From assembly GCA_963760435.1 (NCBI GenBank), contig CAVXDE010000026.1, forward strand, positions 186,001 to 250,000: 64,000 nucleotides of DNA, written 5' to 3'. Shown piece after piece: positions 27,510-35,938 of this stretch. Position 1 is the stretch's first letter; each line of letters starts with the position of its first letter. A program made the translations under genes and the position numbers. The stretch is from JAFAXD01 sp963760435 (GTDB taxonomy: Bacteria > Pseudomonadota > Alphaproteobacteria > Rhizobiales > Xanthobacteraceae). Under the pieces are notes generated by a model. The model was not told where the DNA came from, searched no databases, and worked only from the letters and a program-made list of their open reading frames with translations.

Positions 27510-28111
27510 GATTACCATCGCGATTCTGGCGAAGGCGCCGATAGCCGGAGTTGCCAAGACCCGGCTGATCCCAGCGCTCGGCCCGGAAGGCGCCGCGCGG
27601 CTGCAGCAGCGGCTTCTAACTGCAGCCGTTCAAACCGCGCTGGAGGTGGGGACTGTGACCCTTTGGGCCGCACCGGACCATTCCCACCCGGCGTTCCAGC
27701 AGTTCGCTCCGCGCGTTCGCCTCGCCTGTCAGCCTGACGGAGACCTTGGCGCCCGCATGCTGGACGCAGTCGCCGCTGAGAACGGGCCCGTGCTGGTGAT
27801 CGGGACGGACTGCCCTACCCTGACCGCCGATCACCTGCGCAGATCGGCAGACCTCCTCCATGATGGGATCGACGTGGTGGTCAACCCCGCGGAGGACGGC
27901 GGGTACGTACTGATCGGCATGCGCAAGCCCGAACCGCGGCTGTTCGCCGATATGGCGTGGAGCACGCCCACCGTCATGATGGAAACGCGGCGCCGCCTCG
28001 CCGCGCTCAACCTCAGCTGGCGCGAGCCGGCCCGCCTCTGGGACGTGGACGTTCCGCTGCGATCTGCAACGGCTGCGCGCGGAAAACCTGGCGCACCTGT
28101 TGCAGGAGTGA
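27484..28111 (+). CDS. TIGR04282 family arsenosugar biosynthesis glycosyltransferase (C-terminal frameshift)
   Basis: A ~208-residue nucleotidyl/glycosyl-transferase-like protein related to CofC/GT-A folds. It shows IAILAKAPIAGVAKTRLIPALGPEGAARL, VLVIGTDCPTLTADHL, and VVNPAEDGGYVLIGM. The reading continues correctly to LWDVDVP at 28056. One extra base there shifts the frame; in the corrected frame the natural end is DLQRLRAENLAHLLQE with TGA at 28109-28111. Uncorrected, the frame runs on to 28206, 22 bases into the ECF gene, with a low-complexity tail unlike the family. It overlaps the preceding glycosyltransferase gene, so the three ars genes are one unit. Confidence 0.85.
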
Positions 28112-28184
28112 GCCGGCCAGGCAGCCCATCGGTTTGTTTGAACCCGAACGGGAAGCGCTCTAAGGTATCGGGAAGGGTGACTCC

Positions 28185-28805
28185 ATGTTCACAACGCCGC
28201 GCCTGATTGCCATCGCGCTCTGCGCCGCTCTCAATTTTGCTGTGGGTTCGATCGTTTACTTGACGAAGCTTCCCATCTACCTTGATTCCATCGGCACCAT
28301 CCTGTGCGCGATGCTGATCTACCCGGACCGGATCGCTGCGTTCGTGTGCGCATTCGTGGCGGCCATGATCAGTACCGTGATCACTAGCCTGTTCATCAAT
28401 CCGTTTCTCATCTGGTTTACCCTGACCGAGGTCGCGATCGCCTTCATTGCGGCCTTCGTGGTCGCGCGCGGCGAGGCCCTGTTCCGGGAACGTCCGCTGC
28501 CCATCATCAGGTTTGTGATCCGCGTGATCCTGTCCGGCATCCTGCTTGGCTTGGTCTCCGCTATCGTCTCGGCTCCCGTCGTGGCGTATGTGTTTGGCGG
28601 CGTCACAGGCAGCGGCTCGGCGTTCCTGGTGGCATTTTTTCTCAAAGCCGGCCAACACCTGATGTCGGCCGTCCTGCATTCCGGATTCACCGCTGAACCA
28701 ATCGACAAGTCGCTGCAGGTGCTGCTGGCGGCACTGCTGTTTCGCGCCACGCCGAAGGATTTCATCGCGCTGGTGCGCGCGCGTCCGCAACCGGCGGCGA
28801 TATGA
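28185..28805 (+). CDS. ECF transporter S component (substrate-binding membrane protein)
   Basis: A 206-residue protein with about six hydrophobic segments, the size and topology of the substrate-specific S component of an energy-coupling-factor vitamin/metabolite importer. The motif TKLPIYLDSIGTILCAMLIYPDRIAAF near residues 27-53 occurs in a group of uncharacterised S components. AAGGG is seven bases upstream of the ATG. The T component follows with a four-base overlap and the A component after that, so the importer is complete. The substrate is not evident from sequence; the arsenosugar genes upstream are co-directional and 73 bases away. Confidence 0.8.
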   Translation: MFTTPRLIAIALCAALNFAVGSIVYLTKLPIYLDSIGTILCAMLIYPDRIAAFVCAFVAAMISTVITSLFINPFLIWFTLTEVAIAFIAAFVVARGEALFRERPLPIIRFVIRVILSGILLGLVSAIVSAPVVAYVFGGVTGSGSAFLVAFFLKAGQHLMSAVLHSGFTAEPIDKSLQVLLAALLFRATPKDFIALVRARPQPAAI

Positions 28806-29539
28806 CGCCGAACGGCGCCGTCGTTTTTGTCATAATCGTCATAGCCGCAGCCATGCTGGCGCGTGTGTCCGGGCTGGTCGTCCTCACCTCCTTATGCGCG
28901 CTGTTCGCGGTCACCGAAGTCGGCCTGAGGGCCGTGGCTGCTCTACGACGCGCGGTGATTTTGATTTTTCCGCTTGCCGTTTTCATGATCATCGTATGGG
29001 TCGTGGTTGTCGGCCGATCGCCAGCGCAGATCGCGGCCGATCAGCCTGGTTCACGTGGCGCCGCGTTCATCTACGTTGCCGTCATATCGGCGCGCCTGTT
29101 TCTGATCGTTGCAATCGTGCAAGTGACGGCGTTTCGCTTTGTGGCTTTGACACCGCTCCAGTTCATCCGCGCGCTCTATGCGCCGCTCGCGATCAAGCGC
29201 ATCGCCGTGCTGACATTGTCCCTGATGGAAACGCTACAGCAATCGATTGATCGGGCCTACACGGCGCTGATCGCGTCAGGGGTCATTACGCGGCGCTTCT
29301 CGATGCGCAATCTGCTCAATGGATGGATATTGGTGCAGACCGTGTGGCTCACGGCCGTGACAAGCGTCACCGGCCGTATGCGCGACAAGTGGCCGGTTGA
29401 AAAAACGCTCAGCCTGCTGGATCCGCTGCTGACACTCGAGCGCAAATCCGAGTTCGGCGAGCGCGACAAGATCTGGATTCTATCCAGTGTCGTTGCCGGG
29501 TGCGTCATCATATGGATGGATCTGCATGGGGCGCGGTGA
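28802..29539 (+). CDS. ECF transporter T component (EcfT-like transmembrane protein)
   Basis: A 245-residue polytopic protein that would couple the S component to the ATPases. It has four to six hydrophobic segments (VVFVIIVIAAAMLARVSGLV, AVILIFPLAVFMIIVWVVVV, AFIYVAVISARLFLIVAIVQV) and the amphipathic coupling region with Ala-Arg-Gly-like signals replaced by DRAYTALIASGVITRRFSM. The start overlaps the S gene as ATGA. The end overlaps the ATPase gene by 14 bases, indicating an obligate complex. Confidence 0.78.
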   Translation: MTPNGAVVFVIIVIAAAMLARVSGLVVLTSLCALFAVTEVGLRAVAALRRAVILIFPLAVFMIIVWVVVVGRSPAQIAADQPGSRGAAFIYVAVISARLFLIVAIVQVTAFRFVALTPLQFIRALYAPLAIKRIAVLTLSLMETLQQSIDRAYTALIASGVITRRFSMRNLLNGWILVQTVWLTAVTSVTGRMRDKWPVEKTLSLLDPLLTLERKSEFGERDKIWILSSVVAGCVIIWMDLHGAR

Positions 29540-30683
29540 ATTCATTTCCGGTCCCAATTTTTCAGGCCGCAGCCGATTGTTGCTCGCTCGCGCGCGGGAA
29601 CTCGGCGCCGCAACCTACTTCCTTGGACCTTACGCCGAAGCCGCCCTGTCCGGACTGTCATCGACGATTGCCGATGAAGTCCAAATCTATCGCGCAAGAA
29701 GTCGCGACCGTGATCGGCCACTGTTCGAGCGCCCACGGGCGGCGCTGCGCCAGAAACCGCAGAGCCTCTCGGGAGGCGAGCAGGTTCTGCTCGCATTACA
29801 CTGCTTCTCCATCTCGGCGTATGGCTCGGTCGCCATCGACACGGCGCTCGAACAACTCGATACGCGCAACCGCACCCAAGCTCTGGACTATCTCGGAACC
29901 GGTCGGTTCGATGTCGTCCTGACCGACAATCGAGCGCAGCCGCGCGGCTGGGACACGACGCAGTTGCAGGGGCGCGGGAGCAGTTTCGCCTGCGACTGGG
30001 ACGGCTTGCAGCAAGCCATCGCGCCTCAGCGCGGGCCGCGGATCTTCATCCGGCAGCTGTCATTCGGGTACCGTCCGGACACCGACATTTTCGACAATGC
30101 CGAGGTCGTCCTGGAACCTGGGCAAGCGCACCGCTTGTCCGGCCCGAACGGTGCGGGAAAGACGACATTGCTGAAAATTCTGGTGGGCGCACTCGTCCCC
30201 CGATCAGCGCATATTTCCCTCGACGGCGCGGCCTACGAGCCATGGCGAACCGGCAATACAGCGCTGGCCTTGGCGACCCAGAATCCAGATCAGCAATGGT
30301 GCGGCGCCACTTTGCGCGAAGACATGGACCGGCGACGCGCGGCGCTGTCGGGTCACCCCGCAAACGCGATGCTGACTCAAGCGCGGATCTCAGCGCTCGC
30401 CCGCCAGCTTGGCGTCGGCTCGACCGACCAGCACCTCTATGAGCTGCCGATCGCGGCGCGCAAGCGCATCAGCTGGTTGTGGCCATTCGCGGGCGCACAT
30501 CCCTGGATCATGCTCGACGAGCCGACTATCGGTCAGGATAGCGAGACCTGCCGCGCCCTGGCCCGCACGATTGAGCAGCTGTGCCAATCCGGCTACGGGG
30601 TGATGTTTGTCACTCACGACGACGACTTCGCTGCGGCTGTGCCGCATCGGGTCTTGCGCATCGAAAATAAGCGGATCAGCTAG
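29526..30683 (+). CDS. ECF transporter A component: fused, asymmetric double ATPase
   Basis: A 385-residue protein with two ABC ATPase domains in one chain. Domain 1 (residues ~1-165) is short and has a defective Walker A (GPNFSGRS at 9-16, Arg in place of the catalytic Lys), but keeps the ABC signature LSGGE at 81-85. Domain 2 (~170-385) has an intact Walker A GPNGAGKT (206-213), Q-loop TQNPDQQW, Walker B WIMLDEPT and switch-His THDDD, but its signature is replaced by ELPIA (306-310). The two halves complement each other to give one composite ATP site. The ATG at 29526 overlaps the T gene by 14 bases. Confidence 0.85.
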   Translation: MGRGEFISGPNFSGRSRLLLARARELGAATYFLGPYAEAALSGLSSTIADEVQIYRARSRDRDRPLFERPRAALRQKPQSLSGGEQVLLALHCFSISAYGSVAIDTALEQLDTRNRTQALDYLGTGRFDVVLTDNRAQPRGWDTTQLQGRGSSFACDWDGLQQAIAPQRGPRIFIRQLSFGYRPDTDIFDNAEVVLEPGQAHRLSGPNGAGKTTLLKILVGALVPRSAHISLDGAAYEPWRTGNTALALATQNPDQQWCGATLREDMDRRRAALSGHPANAMLTQARISALARQLGVGSTDQHLYELPIAARKRISWLWPFAGAHPWIMLDEPTIGQDSETCRALARTIEQLCQSGYGVMFVTHDDDFAAAVPHRVLRIENKRIS

Positions 30684-30875
30684 CTTTTGGGGGGGGCGCC
30701 GCGAGTCCCTGGTCAATTCCGCTACCGCAATGGTATCGTTGCCGAAATCGCCCCTCCGCATGGCCTTCAAGACACTCAGCGCATCCTGCAATCCCTCCTC
30801 CGCCAGCCGTCCTCGGTTCTCCATCGGCTCGCGTCACAGTATGGTTCCCGCGTTAGCAGTCAGGGACAAACGCTC

Positions 30876-31505
30876 ATGATCGACCTCTACACCTGGACCA
30901 CCCCAAATGGCCGCAAGGCCTCAATCATGCTCGAGGAGATTGGGCTGCCCTACCGGGTGCACGCGATCGATATCGGCAAGGATGAGCAATTCAAGCCCGA
31001 CTTCCTCAAGATCAGCCCCAACAACCGCATCCCGGCGATCGTCGACAGCGACACCGGCATCAGCTTGATGGAATCCGGCGCGCTGATGATCTATCTCGCC
31101 GACAAAACCGGCAAACTGCTGCCGAAAGACGGCGAGCCGCGTTACCGCGTGTTGGAATGGTTGATGTGGCAGATGGGTGGAATTGGCCCGATGCTCGGAC
31201 AGGTTCACCACTTCGTCAAATACAACAAGGGCAAAGCGCCATATGCGGAGGACCGCTATCTCAAGGAAGCACACCGGCTTTATGGGGTGCTGGAGAAGCG
31301 TCTTGCCGGACGCGAGTTCGTGGCTGATGCCTATTCGATTGCCGATATTGCCATCTGGCCCTGGATCTCGCGTTTCGAATGGCAAACCATCGATCTCAAT
31401 CAATACCCCAATGTGAAACGCTGGTATGTCGCCATCGCCAATCGGCCGGCGGTGCAAAAAGGCTACGCTGTACCGAAGGACATGGGCCCCATTCCAATGC
31501 CCTGA
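30876..31505 (+). CDS. yfcG: Nu-class glutathione S-transferase / disulfide-bond oxidoreductase (YfcG-like)
   Basis: A 209-residue cytoplasmic thioredoxin-fold protein closely matching E. coli YfcG in plan. That enzyme uses bound glutathione to reduce disulfides. Diagnostic features are IDLYTWTTPNGRKASIMLEE (active-site TPN segment), FLKISPNNRIPAIVD, ESGALMIYLADKTG, WLMWQMGGIGPMLGQVHHF and SIADIAIWPWISRFEW. The ATG at 30876 is preferred because it begins the fold and has AGGGA nine bases upstream; the open frame reaches back to 30687. The 190 bases before it contain an eight-G run and nothing recognisable. Confidence 0.9.
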   Translation: MIDLYTWTTPNGRKASIMLEEIGLPYRVHAIDIGKDEQFKPDFLKISPNNRIPAIVDSDTGISLMESGALMIYLADKTGKLLPKDGEPRYRVLEWLMWQMGGIGPMLGQVHHFVKYNKGKAPYAEDRYLKEAHRLYGVLEKRLAGREFVADAYSIADIAIWPWISRFEWQTIDLNQYPNVKRWYVAIANRPAVQKGYAVPKDMGPIPMP

Positions 31506-31637
31506 GCTCGGTCGACCACTGCGCTTCAGCAATCCGATCAGCTGGGCGGCGCGCCTGAAGCCTTCCGGCTCGCAGGGGGCCTCGGGCCAGAATCACAACG
31601 TCATAACAGAACGCAGACAGTAGCGAAGGACTGTGCA

Positions 31638-33980
31638 ATGGGAGAATTTGGCATCGGGCAATCCGTACCGCGCGAGGAAGATCCCTATCTGGTGCGCGGA
31701 GCGGGCCGTTATGTGGACGACGTCACCGTCACCGGCCAGCTGCGCGGCTTCGTGCTGCGCTCGCCCCATGCCCATGCACGCATCCGGAGTATCGATATCG
31801 ATGCCGCCCGGTCGATGCCGGGCGTGCATCTTGTCCTGACTGGTCGCGATGCAGCCATCACGGCTTTGGGAATCCAGCGGCCACTGGTCCCGCGCAAACG
31901 GCGCGATGGCAGCCCTGCGGTCCCTGCATCACAACCCGCACTCGCACGCGACATCGTCCATCTTGCCGGCGATCCGGTCGCTTTTGTCGCGGCCGAGACA
32001 TTGCATCAGGCGAAGGACGCCGCCGAGGCGATCGAAGTGGACTACGAGCCGCTCCCCGCCGTCGCAACAGTCGAGGAGGCAATCAAGCCCGGTGCACCTG
32101 GTGCGCACGAGACCTATCCAAACAATCAGACCTATCTCTACGAGGTGGGCGACAAAGCCGCTGTCGATCGCGCCTTTGCGGCGGCGGCGCATGTGGTGCA
32201 GCATCGCATGGTGATCAACCGGATCACGACGAATGCGATGGAGCCGCGCGGCTGCCTTGCCGAATACGACCAGCGTGACGACCGCTACACACTACGCTGT
32301 ACCGTACAGGGGCCGCACATCATCCGTCGCGCGCTTTCCAGTGAAGTCCTGAAACTGCCTGAGACCCAGGTCCGCGTAATCTCGGAGAACGTCGGCGGCG
32401 GATTTGGAATGAAGGGCGCGCTCTACAACGAATACATACTGTGCGTCGTTGCCGCCAAGATCACTGGTCAGCCGGTCAAATGGATCTCGGAGCGCAGCGA
32501 AGGCCTGCTCACCGACGAGCAGGCACGCGACAACGTGACGGAAGCCGAGCTCGCGCTCGACAACAACGGCAAAATTCTCGGACTACGCGTCAAGACATTC
32601 GCCAATATCGGCGCCTACTATCACTCGGATCGCAGCGCCGGGCCGCCCACGGTGAACGTCGGCGTGCTCGCCGGCACCTACGTGATACCGGCCGCCCATG
32701 TGGAGGTGACCGGGGTGCTGACCAACACGATGCTCACCGGGCCTTATCGCGGTGCGGGCCGGCCCGAGGCCGCTTACGTCATCGAGACCATGGTGGATCT
32801 CGCGGCGCGCAAGCTCGGCCTCGACCCAGCTGAAATGCGCCGGCGCAATACCATTCCGGCTGCGGCGATGCCCTACAAGACCGCCCTCGTCTACACCTAT
32901 GACTGTGGTGACTTCGGCAAGAATCTCGAAGACTGCCTGATCAAGGCCGACCATGCGGGATTCGCGGCACGCTATCGCCAGTCGCGCCAGCACGGGAAAC
33001 TGCGCGGCATCGGTATCTCCAACACGGTCGAATCATCAAATGCCGGCCTGATCGAGCATGCCGAGATTCGCTTCAACCCGACGGGCACCGTGACCATCCT
33101 GGTCGGCTCCCACGATCATGGACAGGGTCACCAAACGGCGTGGCGCCAGATCATCGCCACCAAGCTCGGGATTGATCCAAGCAAGGTCGGCTTCAAATGG
33201 GGCGATACCGACCAGGTCGCGATCGGCACCGGCACCTTCGGTTCTCGTTCTGCGGTATCATGCGGCAGCGCGCTGATTGCGGCGGCCCAGAAGGTCGTGG
33301 CCAAGGGGACCAAGATCGCCGCGCATCTGATGGAAACCGACGAGCGCGATATCGTCTTCGACAGCGGCAAGTTCACGGTCGCGGGTACAGACAAGTCGAT
33401 CGGTATTTTGGAGCTCGCTCGCGATTCGTTCGTCCCGGCAAAAATTCCTAAGGGCGTGGAGCCTGGGCTCATCGAATCCGGCACCTTTGATGGCGGCCAG
33501 CGCACATTTCCCAATGGCTGCCACATTAGTGAGGTCGAAATCGACGAGATCACCGGCGTGGTCGAGCTGGTCCGCTACACCGCAGTCGATGACGTCGGCC
33601 ATATGATCAACCCAATGTTGGTGGAAGGTCAGTTGCACGGTGGGATCGCCCAGGGGGTCGGGCAGGCCTTGTTTGAGAACATCGCTTACGACACCTCGGG
33701 GCAACTTCTCTCCGGATCGTTCATGGACTACGCGATGCCCCGCGCCGATGATTTCTGTGCGTTCGAGCTGGGCGAGAACGAAGTACCGACCAAGACCAAC
33801 CCGCTCGGCGTGAAGGGCGCGGGTGAGTCCGGCACGGTCGGGGCATTATCGTCAGTCATGAACGCGATCAACGATGCGATGGCGCGGATAGGGGCGCCTT
33901 ATGTGCAGATGCCTGCCACACCTGAGAAGGTCTGGTACGCAATCGAAGCCGCGAGACGGGCTGGGACATTGCAAACTTAG
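31638..33980 (+). CDS. Xanthine dehydrogenase family molybdopterin-binding subunit (CoxL-like, form II)
   Basis: A 780-residue large subunit of the molybdenum hydroxylase family (aerobic CO dehydrogenase, quinoline or aldehyde oxidases). The N-terminus VPREEDPYLVRGAGRYVDD and the blocks VISENVGGGFGMKGALYNEY and VKWISERSEG are typical. The active-site loop reads GPYRGAGRPE (residues 368-377). This corresponds to the form II type (YRGAGR), not the AYRCSFR loop of true form I CO dehydrogenase. The catalytic Glu lies in GVKGAGESGTVG. No medium (FAD) or small (2Fe-2S) subunit gene is adjacent, so partners must be elsewhere. Substrate is unknown; CO oxidation is not supported. Confidence 0.88.
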   Translation: MGEFGIGQSVPREEDPYLVRGAGRYVDDVTVTGQLRGFVLRSPHAHARIRSIDIDAARSMPGVHLVLTGRDAAITALGIQRPLVPRKRRDGSPAVPASQPALARDIVHLAGDPVAFVAAETLHQAKDAAEAIEVDYEPLPAVATVEEAIKPGAPGAHETYPNNQTYLYEVGDKAAVDRAFAAAAHVVQHRMVINRITTNAMEPRGCLAEYDQRDDRYTLRCTVQGPHIIRRALSSEVLKLPETQVRVISENVGGGFGMKGALYNEYILCVVAAKITGQPVKWISERSEGLLTDEQARDNVTEAELALDNNGKILGLRVKTFANIGAYYHSDRSAGPPTVNVGVLAGTYVIPAAHVEVTGVLTNTMLTGPYRGAGRPEAAYVIETMVDLAARKLGLDPAEMRRRNTIPAAAMPYKTALVYTYDCGDFGKNLEDCLIKADHAGFAARYRQSRQHGKLRGIGISNTVESSNAGLIEHAEIRFNPTGTVTILVGSHDHGQGHQTAWRQIIATKLGIDPSKVGFKWGDTDQVAIGTGTFGSRSAVSCGSALIAAAQKVVAKGTKIAAHLMETDERDIVFDSGKFTVAGTDKSIGILELARDSFVPAKIPKGVEPGLIESGTFDGGQRTFPNGCHISEVEIDEITGVVELVRYTAVDDVGHMINPMLVEGQLHGGIAQGVGQALFENIAYDTSGQLLSGSFMDYAMPRADDFCAFELGENEVPTKTNPLGVKGAGESGTVGALSSVMNAINDAMARIGAPYVQMPATPEKVWYAIEAARRAGTLQT

Positions 33981-34015
33981 TCCCGGCCAGGTCCGCACAG
34001 CGAGGGGGCGGTGGG

Positions 34016-34834
34016 ATGCTGGCAAATGTAACCCGATCTCTGATTGCCGCGGGGCTGATGTGCGCGCTGTCGTCCGCGGCCCATGCGGTGCAGTGTCAGC
34101 CGCCCGGCGGCTTCGACGCGTGGCTGACGAGCTTCAAGCAGGAAGCGGCCGCCCAGGGCATCTCGCAGCAGGCCATCGCAACGGCGCTCAATGGGGTGAC
34201 CTACGATCCCACCATCATCGCGCGAGATCACGGTCAGGGGGTCTTCCACCAGACTTTCGAGGAGTTCTCCGGCCGCATGGTGCCGCCGCGTCTCAACAAA
34301 GGCGCCAATATGATGCGCCAATACGCCGGAACCCTGAACCGCATCGAACAGCAATTCGGAGTTCCGGGCCCGGTGCTGGTGGCGATCTGGGGCCTGGAAA
34401 CCGATTACGGCGTCAACGTCGGCAAGTTTCCAACGATTCGTGCGCTGGCGACGCTCGCCTATGATTGCCGCCGCACCGACATGTTTCAGTCAGAACTGCT
34501 GGACGCGTTGCGGCTGGTCCAGCGTGGCGATCTCACTCCCGCGGAGATGCATGGCGCCTGGGCCGGCGAAATCGGACAGACGCAGTTCATGCCGTCGTCG
34601 TACATGAAGTTCGCCATCGACTATGACGGCAATGGCCACAGCGACTTGATCCGCAGTCCGGCCGACGTGCTTGCCTCGACGGCTAACTACTTGAAGAGCT
34701 ACGGGTGGCAGCGCGGCCAGCCGTGGGGGCCGGGCAGCGCCAACTTTGACGTGTTGCTGCAGTGGAACAAGAGCCAAGTCTATTCCAAGACGGTGGCTTA
34801 CTTCGCGCAACGCCTGGACCAGATGGTTCAATAA
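34016..34834 (+). CDS. Lytic murein transglycosylase (MltB family)
   Basis: A 272-residue exported enzyme that cleaves peptidoglycan between MurNAc and GlcNAc, forming 1,6-anhydro ends. Residues 1-25 are a signal peptide (MLANVTRSLIAAGLMCALSSAAHA) without a lipobox Cys at the cleavage site. The catalytic Glu lies in VLVAIWGLETDYGVNVGKF; SLT/MltB blocks GEIGQTQFMPSSYMKFAIDYDGNGHSDLIRSPADVLASTANYL follow. GAGGGGG lies about ten bases upstream. It converges on the hypothetical gene at 34828 with a seven-base overlap. Confidence 0.9.
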   Translation: MLANVTRSLIAAGLMCALSSAAHAVQCQPPGGFDAWLTSFKQEAAAQGISQQAIATALNGVTYDPTIIARDHGQGVFHQTFEEFSGRMVPPRLNKGANMMRQYAGTLNRIEQQFGVPGPVLVAIWGLETDYGVNVGKFPTIRALATLAYDCRRTDMFQSELLDALRLVQRGDLTPAEMHGAWAGEIGQTQFMPSSYMKFAIDYDGNGHSDLIRSPADVLASTANYLKSYGWQRGQPWGPGSANFDVLLQWNKSQVYSKTVAYFAQRLDQMVQ

Positions 34835-35277
34835 TCAGTCCGCACCAGGAACTTCGGAATCGGAGCAACCGGTTCCAGAAACGGCGCGACGGACGGTGCA
34901 GGCGCATGCGGACCAAGGTGCGGCAGTTTCCTGATAGCCGCGGCCTCGACCAGCAAACTGGCGGCAGCACGCTCCGGACGCGGAACCCATTCGTCCGCCG
35001 CAATGCTGCGCAGGGCGTGCAGCAGTAAATTCTCCAGATGCTTCTCGAACGTGGCATTGCGGGGCGGTGTCTCCGCGCCCGGCTCTACGACGGGCAGCGA
35101 GATGCAGGCAATCAGCGCCTGCCGGACAGCGCTCTTCTGGATGACCGTGCCATATTCAAATACGAGATCGAATTGGCTCGGTGCAAAGCAATCGCTCAGC
35201 ATCATGCCGGAATGCGTCAGCCGATCGTCCTGGCTTAGAAACGCGTCCAGCAACTCCATGTCTGTAGGTTGTGTCAT
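34828..35277 (-). CDS. Hypothetical protein downstream of the hyf-like operon
   Basis: A 149-residue protein that I do not recognise. It has an acidic N-terminus (TDMELLDAFLSQDDRLTHSGM), a central helical segment (SAVRQALIACISLPVV) and a long helical stretch (ATFEKHLENLLLHALRSIAADEW), then a Pro-rich tail. No signal peptide or catalytic motif is seen. The ATG at 35277 has GAGGG seven bases upstream; the frame is open to 35403. It is on the same strand as the hyf-like operon and 136 bases after hyfI, so co-expression is possible. A short inverted repeat (ACCGCT/AGCGGT, about 35378-35396) lies between them. Convergent overlap with mltB. Confidence 0.55.
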   Translation of the reverse strand: MTQPTDMELLDAFLSQDDRLTHSGMMLSDCFAPSQFDLVFEYGTVIQKSAVRQALIACISLPVVEPGAETPPRNATFEKHLENLLLHALRSIAADEWVPRPERAAASLLVEAAAIRKLPHLGPHAPAPSVAPFLEPVAPIPKFLVRTDY

Positions 35278-35413
35278 GGCCCCACCCTCACGCAAACACA
35301 GATAGCAATCCCACGACGGCGGAGGCGGCTGCATTGAAGCCAACGAGGCGCCCAGCCGTCGCCGCAGGACGGTTATCCTATCACCGCTTTTTATAGCGGT
35401 CACGTGTAGCGTT

Positions 35414-35938
35414 TTACCGCCGGGATGTCGCCTGATCGATCAGGGCGGTCAGCCCACGCAACAAATCAATCGGGCGCGGCGGACAACCAACGATATGCAG
35501 ATCGACCGGGATGACCTTATCCACCGCACCAACAACTGCATAAGTTCCCTCGAACACGCCGCATCCCGCCGCGCAGTCGCCGACGGCGACAACCCATTTG
35601 GGGTCGGGCGTGGCCGCGTAGGTGCGTTCCAGTGCGACCTTCATGTTGTGCGTCACGGGTCCGGTCACCAGCAGCACGTCGGCGTGACGTGGGGAAGCGG
35701 CAAATCGCAATCCGAAGCGCTCCACGTCATAGACTGCATTGTTGAGCGCGTGGATCTCAAGCTCGCAGCCGTTGCATGATCCGGCATCGACCTCGCGAAT
35801 GGTCATCGAACGACCTAATAAATGTCGAACCCGTTGTTCAAGGGTACGGCCGACTTCGGCGAGGGCGGCGTCGCCGGGTGCAGGTGCTCCGATGGTCACC
35901 GGCCGGGCAAACAATGATTTGAGCAGCAGCGTGCGCAT
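35414..35938 (-). CDS. hyfI: Hydrogenase-4-like small subunit HyfI (NuoB family)
   Basis: A 174-residue peripheral iron-sulfur protein homologous to NuoB of complex I and to the small subunit of group 4 hydrogenases. It carries the proximal [4Fe-4S] ligands C55 and C58 (SCNGCELEI), C122 and C126 (GDCAAGCGVFEG) and C152 (VGCPPRP). The ATG at 35938 overlaps the hyfG stop by one base (TGATG); the open frame extends upstream but inside hyfG. It is the last gene of the six-gene operon. Keeping the cluster means electrons are still expected to reach the membrane complex although the partner has lost its nickel ligands. Confidence 0.88.
   Translation of the reverse strand: MRTLLLKSLFARPVTIGAPAPGDAALAEVGRTLEQRVRHLLGRSMTIREVDAGSCNGCELEIHALNNAVYDVERFGLRFAASPRHADVLLVTGPVTHNMKVALERTYAATPDPKWVVAVGDCAAGCGVFEGTYAVVGAVDKVIPVDLHIVGCPPRPIDLLRGLTALIDQATSRR

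Noticed and set aside
30390..30824. Minus-strand frame reading MENRGRLAEEGLQDALSVLK over the ecfA end
   Set aside because: The start resembles a real protein for about 40 residues, but the rest is antisense to the ATPase gene and no ribosome binding site is present.
31638..33980. Annotation as carbon monoxide dehydrogenase CoxL
   Set aside because: The active-site loop is of the YRGAGR type and not AYRCSFR, and coxM/coxS are absent, so CO oxidation is not supported.
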